Positions 10,301-18,810 of a stretch of 64,000 nucleotides of DNA are shown one piece after another. The position numbers were made by a program, and so were the translations under genes. The first letter of the stretch is position 1. Each line of letters begins with the position of its first letter. The notes below the pieces were generated by a model. That model did not search any database. It was not told the DNA's origin and saw only the letters and a program-made list of their open reading frames with translations. The stretch covers positions 96,437 to 160,436 of the forward strand of contig NZ_JACYOX010000006.1 of assembly GCF_015352955.1 (NCBI RefSeq). The letters are read 5' to 3'. This DNA comes from Noviherbaspirillum soli. Lineage in GTDB: Bacteria > Pseudomonadota > Gammaproteobacteria > Burkholderiales > Burkholderiaceae_D.

Positions 10301-10781
10301 CAGCGCCGCGCCGCCGCCGCCGCCATTGCCGGCCGCATCCGGACCGGCCCCGGCGGCCGGCCAGCCGGCGCCGTCCGCCGATACCGCCGATGCCGCCGAT
10401 GCCGCCGCGCAGGATGGCGCGCTGCGCATCCTGGTGGTGGAAGACAACGAGGATTCGCGCATCCTGGTGTGCGAGCTGCTCTTTACGCTGGGGCACGAGG
10501 TGACCGGCGTGGGCAGCGCCGAGGAGGCGCTGGAGGCGCTGGAGGGCGGCGGCTTCGACACCCTGTTTACCGATGTCAGCCTGCCCGGCATGTCGGGCGT
10601 GGAGCTGGCCAAGAAGGCCGCGGTCATGGCGCCGGGCCTGGCGATCATCTTCGCTTCGGGTTACGGCGCCTCCATCAGCTCCCATCTGAACATCCGCTCG
10701 CGTTCCCTGGCCAAGCCTTACGACCTGAATCAGCTGCGCGCCGTGCTGGCGGCGGTTGCCGCCGATGCGAGCGCCGCGTGA
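7392..10781 (+). CDS. Hybrid sensor histidine kinase with several PAS modules and two receivers
   Basis: An 1129-residue cytoplasmic-looking kinase. Order: PAS-like N-terminal module (about 1-135, [17 protein letters not shown]), PAS (about 165-300), PAS with PAC (about 305-425), PAS (about 430-560), a short coiled coil, HisKA with H-box [12 protein letters not shown] near 605, HATPase (about 690-830, [24 protein letters not shown]), receiver 1 (about 843-960, phospho-site FTDVVMPG), a Pro/Ala linker, and receiver 2 (about 1010-1125, phospho-site FTDVSLPG). Both receivers keep the acidic pair and the Asp. The HDFNN type of H-box is shared with the kinases at 11359 and 20752. Its TGA stop overlaps the ATG of the next gene by one base, so they are translationally coupled. 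The start lacks a clear ribosome-binding site. Confidence 0.9.
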   Translation: MNAIIRLNPEATRLRLSAFDWSATPLGPRRAWSPVLRTAADILCNAPLPTLLLWGPQHTLIYNQTFAALAGERDADAFGRPAAAAWPQLLPAGGDSQAGVPQRQHLFIGGQGFDLYYTPLGTDAADDGNDAGYLVTVTETAPQAQNSPDSGMVRRLHEAIAAERLEADTQRHARADESDFLRSLFEQTPGFTAVLRGPRHVFTVANAPYRHLVGREDIIGKPVDEALPEVVDQGFVTLLDQVYASGEPYIGKEMQLKLRGGNGGAQRTVLLDFVYQPIRDPSGAVTGIFVQGVDVTEQTANAERLRIAQEAGGIGSFEWFPDTDQLVCSDTYRRLWGLPDDVPVTGSMLVAMVSPQDRHEVGPAKLAREANPLEYAEYEITRADNGEKRWLARRGKVIERDGRKRYLGVAFDVTHRKRIDQALRDSETRIQQSNEFIRLLLDSTEEGFYSIDRNGRTTLCNRAFMRMLGFTQASQVIGKPLHDLIHHSHPDGAPYQPDECPILRTARTGESALVDEEVFFRVDGSSFPVEYRSHPVRRNGVLEGALCTFTDITARRQHMATLRDLNETLEQRVVEEISRRADAENALRQAQKMEAIGQLTGGVAHDFNNVLQVVGGNLQLLQSQLAGNQAAQKRLDTALAAVLRGAKLASQLLAFARRQPLQPVVINLGDLVRNMDDLLRRALGEAVSVSTVVEPDLWNTLADPGQIENVILNLVINARDAMQGEGRLTLELANVDLDGQAFGAADPVPAGGYVMLAVTDTGSGMSPAVLEKAFEPFFTTKPEGEGTGLGLSMAYGFVRQSGGTIRIYSEVGVGTTIRIYLPRSTQAKDALPDLLSGPVIGGNETILVAEDDPDVQSTVVDILSTLGYRVLKADDGEGALVILRSGMHIDMLFTDVVMPGPVRSVELARQARLLIPDIAVLFTSGYPQNAIVHGGRLDEGVELLSKPYRRTDLARKIRHIFANRQQAMGRSAAPPPPPLPAASGPAPAAGQPAPSADTADAADAAAQDGALRILVVEDNEDSRILVCELLFTLGHEVTGVGSAEEALEALEGGGFDTLFTDVSLPGMSGVELAKKAAVMAPGLAIIFASGYGASISSHLNIRSRSLAKPYDLNQLRAVLAAVAADASAA

Positions 10782-11362
10782 TGGCGCCAGACGATCCAGC
10801 CGGCCTGCCGCCCTATGCGGGACTGGACCCTGCCAGCATCACGCTGGTGCGGGACGATGCCGGCGCCGCCGCTGCGCGCCGGGTGCTGGAAGCCGCCGAC
10901 GCGCTGGGCTTCGACACCGAGTCGCGTCCCACCTTCGTGCGTGGCGAAGCGTCCAGCGGTCCGCACCTGGTGCAGCTGGCCACCGACAGCCATTGCTTCC
11001 TCTACCAGGTCGACCATCTTGCCGACCTGGCCGACCTGCGTGCCGTGCTTGAATCGCCCGGCCTGGTCAAGGCCGGTTTCGGCCTGGGCGACGATCTGCG
11101 CCGCCTGGCATCGAAGTGCGACATTCATTGCGGCGGCGTGCTGGACCTGGCCCAGCTGCTGCGCCATAACAGGCGCGAAGCGATGGGCGTGAAGAAGGCG
11201 GTGGCCGGCCTGCTTGGGCGGCGCCTGGAAAAATCCAAGCGGGTCGCCACCACCAACTGGGCCAGCCGCAGGCTGAGCGAACGGCAGATGCTGTATGCCG
11301 CCAATGATGCGCATGCGGCGCTTTGCGTTTATCGCGCCTGGATCGCAGGGCAGGCCCGATGA
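10781..11362 (+). CDS. 3'-5' exonuclease of the DnaQ/RNase D-like fold
   Basis: A 193-residue protein with the three Exo motifs of DEDDy enzymes: Exo I FDTES (Asp45, Glu47), an Exo II region GFGLGDDLRRL with Asp residues, and Exo III YAANDAHAAL with the Tyr-x3-Asp signature. Such proteins remove 3' nucleotides from RNA or DNA using two metal ions; the substrate here is unknown. It is a single-domain protein without the HRDC domain of RNase D. Start ATG overlaps the upstream kinase stop by one base (TGATG), and its own TGA overlaps the next kinase start (ATGA). It is therefore locked between two hybrid kinases in one translational unit, an unexpected context for a nuclease. Confidence 0.85.
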   Translation: MAPDDPAGLPPYAGLDPASITLVRDDAGAAAARRVLEAADALGFDTESRPTFVRGEASSGPHLVQLATDSHCFLYQVDHLADLADLRAVLESPGLVKAGFGLGDDLRRLASKCDIHCGGVLDLAQLLRHNRREAMGVKKAVAGLLGRRLEKSKRVATTNWASRRLSERQMLYAANDAHAALCVYRAWIAGQAR

Positions 11363-14300
11363 GCGTGGAACGGGGCCGCGCCGGCGCCGTCCTGTCCGGC
11401 GGGTCGCCGGCGGACGACGTCGCATCGCCGTCCGGGGCGGCGCGCGTGCCGCTGCTGTCCTGGCTGCTGCCCCTGCTGGTGCTGCTGCTGTGCCTGGGGC
11501 TTACCGCGCTGGCCTGGCATGAAGCGCGCAGCGCCGCTGCCCGCAGCCAGCAGCAGGACTTCGACTACCAGGTTCGCCGCATCCTGACCCTGCTGCAGCA
11601 GCGCATGGCGACGTATGAGCAGGTATTGCGCGGCGCCCAGGGCTTCGTCGGCAGCCACGCCATGGCCGAGCGCGACGACTTCGCCCGTTATGTGGCCACG
11701 CTGCGGCTGGAGGAAAGCTTTCCCGGCATCCAGGGCATTGCCATTGCCGAGATGATTCCGGCCGGCCAGCGCGAAGCCCACATGGCGCGGGTGCGCGCCC
11801 AGGGCGTGGGCAACTATGCCGTCCGCCCCGATGGCGAGCGGCCGGCCTACAGCGCCATCGCGCAGATCGAGCCGGCCACGGCAATGAACATGCGCGCGCT
11901 GGGTTACGACATGCTGACCGAGCCGGTGCGGCGCGACGCCATGGAGCGCTCGCGCGACAGCGGCATGGCGGCGCTGACCGGCAAGCTGCGGCTGGTGCAG
12001 GAGCAGGAGCCGCATGTGCAGTCGGGCGTGATCGTCTACCTGCCGGTATATGGACACGCGCTCCCGCTGGACACCGTGGCGCAGCGGCGCGCCGCGCTGG
12101 TGGCCTGGGTCGGCGCGCCGTTCCGCATGAACGACCTGATGCTGGGCCTCTTGGGGGAGCGCGCCGGCGACGTCCGGCTGCGCATCTTCGACGGCGCCGG
12201 CATGGCCGAAGATGCCCGGCTTTATGATTCGGCTGCCGCCGGCAATGCCGCCCCGGCCGAGCTGCAGGCGCTGCGCCGCCTCCGCATTGCCGACCGCGAC
12301 TGGACGCTGGCCATCGACAGCACGCCCGCATTCGAGGCGCGCTTCAACAGCGGCGCCCCCTTGCTTGTCGCCGGCGCCGGCGCCGGCATCAGCGTGCTGC
12401 TGGCGCTGCTGGTCTGGCTGCTGGCAAGCGGGCGCAGCCGCGCGCTGGCGCTGGCGGGCAGCATGACGCGCGCACTGCGCGCCAGCCAGCTGCGCTGGCA
12501 ATACGCGCTGGAAGGCGCCGGCGACGGCGTCTGGGACTGGAACAACCATACCGGCGAAGTCGTGCTGTCGCGGCGCTGGAAGGAAATGCTGGGCTACGCC
12601 GAGTCCGAGGTGGAAGACAGCGTTGCCAGCTGGGACAGGCTGATGCATCCGGAGGACAGGGAACGCGCGATGCAGGTGCTGCGCAACTACGTGGCTGGCG
12701 CCCTGCCGGACTATGCCCAGGAAATCCGCATGCGCTGTCGCGACGGCAGCTGGAAGTGGATCCTGACGCGCGGCATGGTGGTCAGCCGCGATGCCCAGGG
12801 CAGGGCGCTGCGCACCATCGGCACCCATACCGACATCAGCCGGCTCAAGCAGAACGAGGACGCGCTGCGCGTGGCCTACAGCGCCACCGCGGCGGAGCAG
12901 CAGCGCATCCGCGTCATCCTGGAGAACTCCTACGACGCCTTCATCGCCGTCGGCCCCGACGAGCGCATCACCGACTGGAACGTGCAGGCCGAACGCACTT
13001 TCGGCTGGAGCGCGCATGAGGCGATCGGACGCAGCCTGGCCGGCCTGATCATTCCCAAGCAGCAGCGTGCCGAGCACCTGGCCAGCTTCGCCCGCTTCAT
13101 CGAGCGCGGCGACGGCGCCGGCGGCCGCCAGGAAATCATGGCACTGCATCGCAGCGGCCGGCTGATACCGGTCGAACTTGCGCTGGCGGCGATGCCGCAT
13201 GAAGGCGGCGGCTATGCCGCCACCGCATTCGTGCGCGACATCAGCGACCGGCGCGAGGCCGAGCGCCTGCGCGCCGAGCATGAGCGTTCGCTGGAAGAGG
13301 CGCGCGCGGCGCTGCATCATGCGCAGAAGCTGGAAGCGGTCGGCAAGCTCACCGGCGGCATCGCCCACGACTTCAACAATGTGCTGCAGATCATCAGCGG
13401 CTACCTGCAGCTGATGCAGCGCGAGGTGGCCGCCGGCGGCCTGCTGGCGCGGCAGATGTCCAGTGCGCTGGACGCGGTCGATCGCGGCGCGCGCCTGGCG
13501 TCGGGCCTGCTGGCCTTTGCCCGGCGCCAGCCGCTGCGGCCGGTGGCGGTGAACCTTGCCCGGCTGGTCAGGGGCATGGAAGAGCTGCTGCGCGGCGCGC
13601 TGGGCGAATCGACCACGCTGGCCATCCATGCGCACGAGGCCCTGTGGAACACCCTGGTCGACCGTGACCAGCTGCAGAACGTGATCCTGAACCTGGCCAT
13701 CAACGCCCGCGACGCGATGGATGGCGTGGGCAGCGTCGACATCACGCTGGACAATCTGACGCTGGCTGCCGGCGAGCTGCGTTCACGGCCCGATCTCGCC
13801 GCCGGCGACTATGTCGTGCTGGCGATGAAGGACAGCGGCACCGGCATCACGCCGGAAGTGCGGGAGCGCGCATTCGAGCCGTTCTTCACGACCAAGGCCG
13901 AGGGCGCCGGCACCGGCCTCGGGCTGGCGATGGCCTACGGCTTCGTTGCGCAGAGCGGCGGGCATATCGATATCGATGGCGTGCCCGGCGCCGGCACCAC
14001 GGTCCGCCTGTTCCTGCCGCGCAGCACCGCGGCGGAGAGCGCGGCGCCGGAGGCGGCCGGCCCGGCGCCGCAGGGCGGTGACGAGCATGTCCTGGTGGTG
14101 GAGGATGACGAGGCGGTCCGGGATTCGGTCTGCACGATGCTGGGCCAGCTGGGTTACCGGGTCCGCAGCGCCGGCGACGCGCAGACCGCGCTCGACATGC
14201 TGCGCCAGGGCGTGCCGGCCGATCTGGTGTTTACCGACGTGGTGATGCCGGGCCCGCTGCGCGCGCCGGACATGGTGCGCGCAGCCCTGGCGCTTCGCCC

Positions 14301-14784
14301 CGGCCTGGCCGTGCTGTATGCCTCGGGCCATACCCGCGACGCGGTACTGCAGGGCGTCAGTGGCGCCGAGCCGCTGCTGCTGAAAAAGCCTTACCGGCGC
14401 GAACAGCTTGCCCGCGGCGTGCGCCAGGCGCTGGCCCAGGTCGCGGCGCCGCGCGCGGCACGGCGGGTGCTGGTGGTGGAGCAGCAGGAGGATTCGCGCC
14501 AGATCGTCTGCGACATGCTGTCGCTGCTGGGCCATGCGCCGCACGGCGTGGCCAGCATGGACCAGGCGCGCGAGGCGCTGGCCGGATGGGCGACGGACAT
14601 CCTGCTGGTCGCCGACGATGTCGCCGACCGCGAGCAGGCAGGCGACATCGCAAGCGCCTATCCGTCGCTGCGGCTGGTCATGGTGGGTGAGGCGCCGCAC
14701 GGCATGGCGGCGGCCCTGATCGGCAAGCCCTACCGCATGGATGCGCTGCGCATGGCTATAGGCGGCGCCGGCCCCGGCGCCTAG
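11359..14784 (+). CDS. Membrane hybrid sensor kinase with CHASE sensor domain and two receivers
   Basis: An 1141-residue protein. TM1 lies at about 30-55, a periplasmic CHASE domain at about 60-270 (FEYQ-like start FDYQVRRILTLLQQRM; QGFVGSHAMAERDDFARYV; FPGIQGI), and TM2 at about 333-356. Two PAS/PAC modules follow (about 375-500 and 515-645), then HisKA with [12 protein letters not shown] near 670 and HATPase (about 765-895). Receiver 1 (about 910-1025) keeps VEDDE and FTDVVMPG. The last domain (about 1035-1140) is receiver-like but degenerate: VEQQED replaces the acidic pair, and Ala stands where the phospho-Asp is expected (LLVADDVAD), though GKPYR keeps the Lys. CHASE domains sense small extracellular ligands. 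ATG 11359 overlaps the exonuclease stop and was preferred to the ATG at 11323. Confidence 0.9.
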   Translation: MSVERGRAGAVLSGGSPADDVASPSGAARVPLLSWLLPLLVLLLCLGLTALAWHEARSAAARSQQQDFDYQVRRILTLLQQRMATYEQVLRGAQGFVGSHAMAERDDFARYVATLRLEESFPGIQGIAIAEMIPAGQREAHMARVRAQGVGNYAVRPDGERPAYSAIAQIEPATAMNMRALGYDMLTEPVRRDAMERSRDSGMAALTGKLRLVQEQEPHVQSGVIVYLPVYGHALPLDTVAQRRAALVAWVGAPFRMNDLMLGLLGERAGDVRLRIFDGAGMAEDARLYDSAAAGNAAPAELQALRRLRIADRDWTLAIDSTPAFEARFNSGAPLLVAGAGAGISVLLALLVWLLASGRSRALALAGSMTRALRASQLRWQYALEGAGDGVWDWNNHTGEVVLSRRWKEMLGYAESEVEDSVASWDRLMHPEDRERAMQVLRNYVAGALPDYAQEIRMRCRDGSWKWILTRGMVVSRDAQGRALRTIGTHTDISRLKQNEDALRVAYSATAAEQQRIRVILENSYDAFIAVGPDERITDWNVQAERTFGWSAHEAIGRSLAGLIIPKQQRAEHLASFARFIERGDGAGGRQEIMALHRSGRLIPVELALAAMPHEGGGYAATAFVRDISDRREAERLRAEHERSLEEARAALHHAQKLEAVGKLTGGIAHDFNNVLQIISGYLQLMQREVAAGGLLARQMSSALDAVDRGARLASGLLAFARRQPLRPVAVNLARLVRGMEELLRGALGESTTLAIHAHEALWNTLVDRDQLQNVILNLAINARDAMDGVGSVDITLDNLTLAAGELRSRPDLAAGDYVVLAMKDSGTGITPEVRERAFEPFFTTKAEGAGTGLGLAMAYGFVAQSGGHIDIDGVPGAGTTVRLFLPRSTAAESAAPEAAGPAPQGGDEHVLVVEDDEAVRDSVCTMLGQLGYRVRSAGDAQTALDMLRQGVPADLVFTDVVMPGPLRAPDMVRAALALRPGLAVLYASGHTRDAVLQGVSGAEPLLLKKPYRREQLARGVRQALAQVAAPRAARRVLVVEQQEDSRQIVCDMLSLLGHAPHGVASMDQAREALAGWATDILLVADDVADREQAGDIASAYPSLRLVMVGEAPHGMAAALIGKPYRMDALRMAIGGAGPGA

Positions 14785-14808
14785 CCGCCAGCCAAGGAAG
14801 CGGGGGAA

Positions 14809-15231
14809 TTATTTCTGCTTGCTGGGACGGCCCGCCTTGACCGGCGTGAGCGTGCCGAGCGCCTGCTGGATCTGGGCGACTTCCATCTTGCGCAGCAGCG
14901 ACACCGCCACCCGCAGCAGTTCGCTCTTCTTCACCGCCACGCCTGCCTTGATGCAGGCTTTCTTCATTTCGGCCAGCGCCTCATATTCGGCTTCCGGCAT
15001 CGTGAAGCTGTCGCGCACCAGCTTCTGCTTTTTCGCCTTGGGCTTGTCCTTGTCCTTCTTCTTCTCGGTGACGGGTGCGACGGGCCGGGCAGTCTCCTGG
15101 TCCAGCGCCACTTCGGGCAACATCACTTCAGGCGAAGCCACGGTCGGCGAAAGTGCCGCCAGGACTTTCTTCTGCCTGGGCACGGCGGTTTTCCTGGTGG
15201 GTAAGGCCATGTCATTGGAATCTCTTGCCAC
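14809..15231 (-). CDS. Hypothetical protein with Lys-rich linker and helical C-terminal domain
   Basis: A 140-residue basic protein. Residues 1-70 are low-complexity, with a charged patch EKKKDKDKPKAKKQK. Residues about 70-125 (VRDSFTMPEAEYEALAEMKKACIKAG, then VKKSELLRVAVSLLRKM) look like a strand followed by two helices, a pattern resembling ribbon-helix-helix DNA-binding proteins; this is inference only. The start is GTG at 15231 with GGGAG six bases upstream; a second possible start is ATG 15207. It is convergent with the CHASE kinase gene, 24 bases from its stop. Similar short proteins without assigned function are common in Burkholderiales. Confidence 0.7.
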   Translation of the reverse strand: MARDSNDMALPTRKTAVPRQKKVLAALSPTVASPEVMLPEVALDQETARPVAPVTEKKKDKDKPKAKKQKLVRDSFTMPEAEYEALAEMKKACIKAGVAVKKSELLRVAVSLLRKMEVAQIQQALGTLTPVKAGRPSKQK

Positions 15232-15340
15232 GAAGCGCTCCCGAAGTTAATCGTATAAATAATATATACAGTTTCGCCGGCGCCGGCAATGGTCGAGTGC
15301 GCCGATGAAACGGGCCGTCGCCCACTGGCCGCGCCTGCGG

Positions 15341-15388
15341 GATCGCACTGCCGTGACGGCAAGCTCATCGGCCTGACGGCGTGCGATC
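15341..15388. repeat. Inverted repeat in the gap between 14809-15231 and the CHAD gene
   Basis: GATCGCAC at 15341-15348 is matched by GTGCGATC at 15381-15388. Between the arms is a second short dyad, TGCCGT-G-ACGGCA (15349-15361). It lies downstream of the minus-strand CHAD gene and upstream of the minus-strand gene ending at 14809, so it could help end transcription. There is no T-run. Confidence 0.3.
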
Positions 15389-15461
15389 GCAGCGCGACTT
15401 AATCATGGCTGGATGACGTCCTGATGACGCGCCTGCAACACGCTTCATGGCGTGCGATTCA

Positions 15462-16991
15462 TCATCCCGGCTGCGGCACCTGGCGCAGGCTTTTCCAGCG
15501 CTTGCACAGCCTGCGCAGCGCGTCCGGCTCGCGCGCCTGCAACAGGCCGCAGGCGAATCCGGCGGCCAGCGCCTGGGAAGGCTGGCGTTGCGCCAGGTCG
15601 CGCAGCAGGCCCTGTGCCACCGCGGCATCATTGAGCCCGCCCAGGCTGTCCTGCAGCGCAGTCAGCGCCCGGACGAACGGCCGCACCTGGCGTTGCGGAT
15701 ACAGGCTGGAAAGGAATTCCGTGGCGTAACGCATGCGCTTGGCGGCAATCCGCAGCCGGTGCCGGGCCGGCGCATCGGCATGCACCAGATTGCGGGCGCG
15801 CCGCTTCATCCGGCGCTCGCCCTGCTTCAGCACGCGCCGGGCAAAGCGGCCAACCGGCGCGGACAGGGTTTTGCGCTGTTCCGGCGACGCTTCATGCTGC
15901 CAGCGCGCGCCATGCAGCCAGGCGATCAGGTTCAGCAGCAGCCGGGCATGACGGGCCGAGCCCACCGCCTGCGCGGCGCGGGCGCGGTTGCCGTCGGCCT
16001 GCGCCTGCGCCGCCTGCTGCAGCGGCGGCAGCAGCGCGTCGTTCTGTTCATGCATCAGGTCCGACAGGGTGTCGCCCGCCAGCACTTCCCAGTCGCGCGC
16101 GGCGCCCAGTTCGCCGCCGAGCCAGCGCAATTCCTGGTCCAGCCCGGCCGGCAGCGGCGCCAGTTCCTCGAACATTTTCAGCAGCGAACGCAGCCGGCGC
16201 AGCCCGACCCGCATCTGGTGCACATGCTCGGGGTCGCCGCCCCGCATTACGCCGGCCTCGTTGCCCTGCATCTGCGCAATGCAGTTGCCGGCGATGGCCT
16301 GGAGCGCCTGTTCCACCGTCATCGCATCGGCCAGTTCGACCGGGGCAGCCTTGACCAGCGGCGGCGGCGCCGGATGCATCATCGCGTAACCGCGCGCGCT
16401 CTTGCTGGCATTGCCCAGGCGCAGCGGGATGTCGTCCAGCAGCGCCAGCGCAAAGTCGAACAGCGGCGCGGCGTCGCCCGATTTGACTTCCAGTTCGATT
16501 TCGCTGATCGCCTCGCGCTGCTCGCCACGGCGCAGTTCGCCCTGGTCCAGCACCAGTTCGGCCTGCCGGCCCTCGCCGAAATCCAGCAGCCAGGCGGTGC
16601 GGTCGATGCGGTTGGAAAACACCGGCGCAATCGCCTCCTGCAGCCTGGTGTCAGCCAGCCGCTCGAACCAGGCGCTATCCTGGCCGACGGCCTCCCGCAG
16701 CGCCGCCAGGTCGGGCGCCCCGGCATCGACCTCGGTCTCCCATTCATTGCGGCTGTGCAGCCCGCCCTGGACCTGGTTGCCGTCCTTGAGCGTCTGCACC
16801 CAGGCATTGTCGGCATGCCGCACCCGCAGCGCCGCCCGGTGGCGGCTGAAATACAGGTCGGGCGTGTCGAAATAGGTGGTGTCCATCTGATGCCGCGTCG
16901 GTGCAGCGACGGCATGTTTTTTCAGCAGCGGATGGTCAAGGAGGGCCTGCGCATGCGCGGGCTCGATCAGGAGCTTGAGTTCGATTTCCAT
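15462..16991 (-). CDS. CYTH-CHAD domain protein (inorganic triphosphatase-like)
   Basis: A 509-residue protein starting with the CYTH signature ExExK (MEIELKLLIE). It continues with typical CYTH strands (TTYFDTPDLYFSRHRAALRVR, QTLK, RNEWE) to about residue 200. The C-terminal half (about 225-505) is a CHAD domain: helical, with repeated His and Arg/Lys (HVHQMRVGLRRLRSLLKMFE, HRLRIAAKRMRYATEFL). CYTH enzymes such as E. coli YgiF hydrolyse inorganic triphosphate with metal ions held by the acidic tunnel. CHAD domains bind polyphosphate and can target proteins to polyphosphate granules. Both roles are known for the families; the exact substrate here is inferred. It is a single gene with no obvious operon partner. 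Confidence 0.88.
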   Translation of the reverse strand: MEIELKLLIEPAHAQALLDHPLLKKHAVAAPTRHQMDTTYFDTPDLYFSRHRAALRVRHADNAWVQTLKDGNQVQGGLHSRNEWETEVDAGAPDLAALREAVGQDSAWFERLADTRLQEAIAPVFSNRIDRTAWLLDFGEGRQAELVLDQGELRRGEQREAISEIELEVKSGDAAPLFDFALALLDDIPLRLGNASKSARGYAMMHPAPPPLVKAAPVELADAMTVEQALQAIAGNCIAQMQGNEAGVMRGGDPEHVHQMRVGLRRLRSLLKMFEELAPLPAGLDQELRWLGGELGAARDWEVLAGDTLSDLMHEQNDALLPPLQQAAQAQADGNRARAAQAVGSARHARLLLNLIAWLHGARWQHEASPEQRKTLSAPVGRFARRVLKQGERRMKRRARNLVHADAPARHRLRIAAKRMRYATEFLSSLYPQRQVRPFVRALTALQDSLGGLNDAAVAQGLLRDLAQRQPSQALAAGFACGLLQAREPDALRRLCKRWKSLRQVPQPG

Positions 16992-17097
16992 AAGGCGGCC
17001 GCTTCAAAGGGAGAGGGCCAGTATAGCCGGCGGTATGGCCAGGCCCTTGGTAGAGCGCAAGCCGCCAGCCACCAGTCGCCAGCCACGACCGCGGCAT

Positions 17098-17454
17098 TCA
17101 GATCACCGTATATTCCGGCAGCCGGATCACCCGCATGTTCAGCGATGCATACATCAGTTCTTCATGGGAATTGACCAGCCGGACTTCATACGCGCCCTGC
17201 TTGCCGTTGCCGAAGCGGATCTCGCTGGCCAGTTCTTCCCAGTCGGTGCGGTCGCGGATGTCATCGGTCTCCAGGCACAGGAAGACCAGCAGGTCGGCGT
17301 CGACCTTGCTCAGCGCATTCAGTCCGACCCGCACCAGCGCGCTGGGAATGCGGTCGTCGATGATCATGCCGTAGACCTTCATGCCCTCCGGATAGCGGAA
17401 TTGCTGCTCGGGGCTGCTGCTGCTGTCGGTCGTGTTGTTCACTGTTTCCATCAT
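17098..17454 (-). CDS. Hypothetical protein, 118 residues
   Basis: Start chosen at the first of two adjacent ATGs (17454), preceded by GGAGG; the second ATG (17451) has the better spacing and may be used instead. After a Ser/Thr-rich lead the protein is well ordered (RYPEGMKVYGMIIDDRIPSALVRVGLNALSKVDADLLVFLC), with alternating strands and helices and no membrane segment. I do not recognise a family. It lies divergently from pstS, whose promoter region it shares, so phosphate control of this gene is possible but unproven. Confidence 0.65.
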   Translation of the reverse strand: MMETVNNTTDSSSSPEQQFRYPEGMKVYGMIIDDRIPSALVRVGLNALSKVDADLLVFLCLETDDIRDRTDWEELASEIRFGNGKQGAYEVRLVNSHEELMYASLNMRVIRLPEYTVI

Positions 17455-17624
17455 GCTTTCCTCCGGTGGTGTTTGACGCCAGGCGTGCGCCGTGTGGCCG
17501 ATGGCGCCGCCGTCTGTTTGCGGGGCTTTCCAGATGGAGTGCCTCAAGCACCAAAGATTCCTTGCAACCATTGACGCAAACCCGTTCCAGGTGCGATTGG
17601 CAGCCAGTTCCTGCCAGGGCATCA

Positions 17625-17658
17625 CTGTCACGCTGTTGTCACAGTGATTGGCTACAGT
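17625..17658 (+). promoter_or_regulatory. Pho box and -10 element of pstS
   Basis: CTGTCACGCTGTTGTCAC at 17625-17642 contains two CTGTCA-type half sites (CTGTCA, TTGTCA) exactly 11 bases apart, as in the PhoB consensus. A -10-like TACAGT follows at 17653-17658, about ten bases behind the box, which is the usual spacing when PhoB replaces the -35 element. pstS starts 49 bases further on. Confidence 0.75.
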
Positions 17659-17706
17659 GCGCGCAGTTCGTTTGTCGCAGCTTGTTCATCACTCAAGGGA
17701 AACATC

Positions 17707-18747
17707 ATGTTCAAAGCCATCAGAAAATCCATGGCAGTCGCCGTCGGCGCTGTTGTTCTCGCTGCTTCCGCCCATGCCGCGGACATCACCGGCGCCGGCG
17801 CCACCTTTCCCTATCCGATCTATGCCAAATGGGCGGAGGCCTACAAGAAGGCCACCGGCACCGGGCTGAATTACCAGTCGATCGGCTCCGGCGGCGGCAT
17901 CAAGCAGATCAAGGCGAAAACAGTGGACTTCGGCGCCTCCGACATGCCGCTGGCGGCAGAGGAACTGAACAAGGAAGGCCTGCTGCAGTTTCCGGCGATC
18001 ATGGGCGGCGTGGTGCCGGTGGTAAACCTGGAAGGCGTCGCCGCCGGCCAGCTGAAGCTGACCGGCCCGGTGCTGGCCGACATCTACCTCGGCAAGATCA
18101 CCAAGTGGAATGCAGCCGATATCGCGGCGCTGAACCCGGGCGTGAAGCTGCCAGACGCCGATATCACCGTGGTGCACCGCGCGGACGGTTCCGGCACCTC
18201 CTTCCTGTGGACCGATTACCTGTCCAAGACCAGCCCGGACTTCAAGAGCACGGTTGGCGCCGGCACCGCGGTGAAATGGCCGGTGGGCGTGGGCGGCAAG
18301 GGCAATGAAGGCGTGGCCGCCAACGTGCAGCGGATGAAGGGCGCGATCGGCTATGTCGAATATGCCTATGCGAAGAAGAACAATATCGCCCATGCCCAGC
18401 TGAAGAACCGCGACGGCCAGTTCGTGCAGCCGGACGACGAGACCTTCAAGGCCGCCGCCGCCAATGCCGAATGGTCGAAGACGCCGGGCATGGCCGTCGT
18501 GCTGACCGACCAGGCCGGCAAGAATGCCTGGCCGGTGACGGGCGCCTCCTTCATCCTGATGCATCGCAGCCAGGCCGACTCGGCCAAGGGCCGCGAAGTG
18601 CTGAAGTTCTTTGACTGGGCCTACAGGGAAGGCGGCGCGATGGCCGCCGAGCTGGACTACGTGGCGATGCCGCCGGCGGTGGTGAAGCAGGTGGCCGACC
18701 TGTGGAAGGGCGAAGTGAAAGACGGTGGCGGCAAGGCCATGTGGTAA
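17707..18747 (+). CDS. pstS: Phosphate-binding protein PstS
   Basis: A 346-residue periplasmic binding protein with signal peptide (KSMAVAVGAVVLAASAHA). PstS hallmarks follow: DITGAGATFPYPIYAKW, YQSIGSGGGIKQI, FGASDMPL, and VVHRADGSGTSFLWTDYL, which supplies phosphate-contacting Ser/Thr/Asp/Arg residues. It captures inorganic phosphate for the PstCAB importer. ATG 17707 follows AAGGG and gives the signal peptide directly; the in-frame ATG at 17644 would add 21 residues in front of it. A Pho box lies upstream. Unusually, no pstC, pstA, pstB or phoU follows: the next gene is convergent, so the transporter partners must be encoded elsewhere. Confidence 0.95.
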   Translation: MFKAIRKSMAVAVGAVVLAASAHAADITGAGATFPYPIYAKWAEAYKKATGTGLNYQSIGSGGGIKQIKAKTVDFGASDMPLAAEELNKEGLLQFPAIMGGVVPVVNLEGVAAGQLKLTGPVLADIYLGKITKWNAADIAALNPGVKLPDADITVVHRADGSGTSFLWTDYLSKTSPDFKSTVGAGTAVKWPVGVGGKGNEGVAANVQRMKGAIGYVEYAYAKKNNIAHAQLKNRDGQFVQPDDETFKAAAANAEWSKTPGMAVVLTDQAGKNAWPVTGASFILMHRSQADSAKGREVLKFFDWAYREGGAMAAELDYVAMPPAVVKQVADLWKGEVKDGGGKAMW

Positions 18748-18761
18748 GTCGCCCGGTCCGT

Positions 18762-18810
18762 GGCGCTGGGCTCCTGACCCGCTTTCGGGGTCAGGAGCCC
18801 AGCGCCTTTT
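18762..18810 (+). terminator. Intrinsic terminator of pstS
   Basis: Two perfect 19-base arms (18762-18780 and 18788-18806) with a 7-base loop GCTTTCG are followed by TTTT (18807-18810). The right arm also encodes the last codons and stop of the convergent glutathione peroxidase gene, so coding and termination signals share the same bases. Confidence 0.85.

Noticed and set aside
9027..10685. Minus-strand frame of about 550 codons opposite the same kinase
   Set aside because: Same reason: low-complexity composition and no motif, opposite intact HATPase and receiver domains.
11329..13635. Minus-strand frame of about 770 codons opposite the CHASE kinase
   Set aside because: It is a codon-bias shadow; the plus strand has continuous conserved domains.
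15447..17174. Plus-strand frame of 575 codons opposite the CYTH-CHAD gene
   Set aside because: No family, no plausible start signal, and the minus strand has the full CYTH and CHAD signatures.
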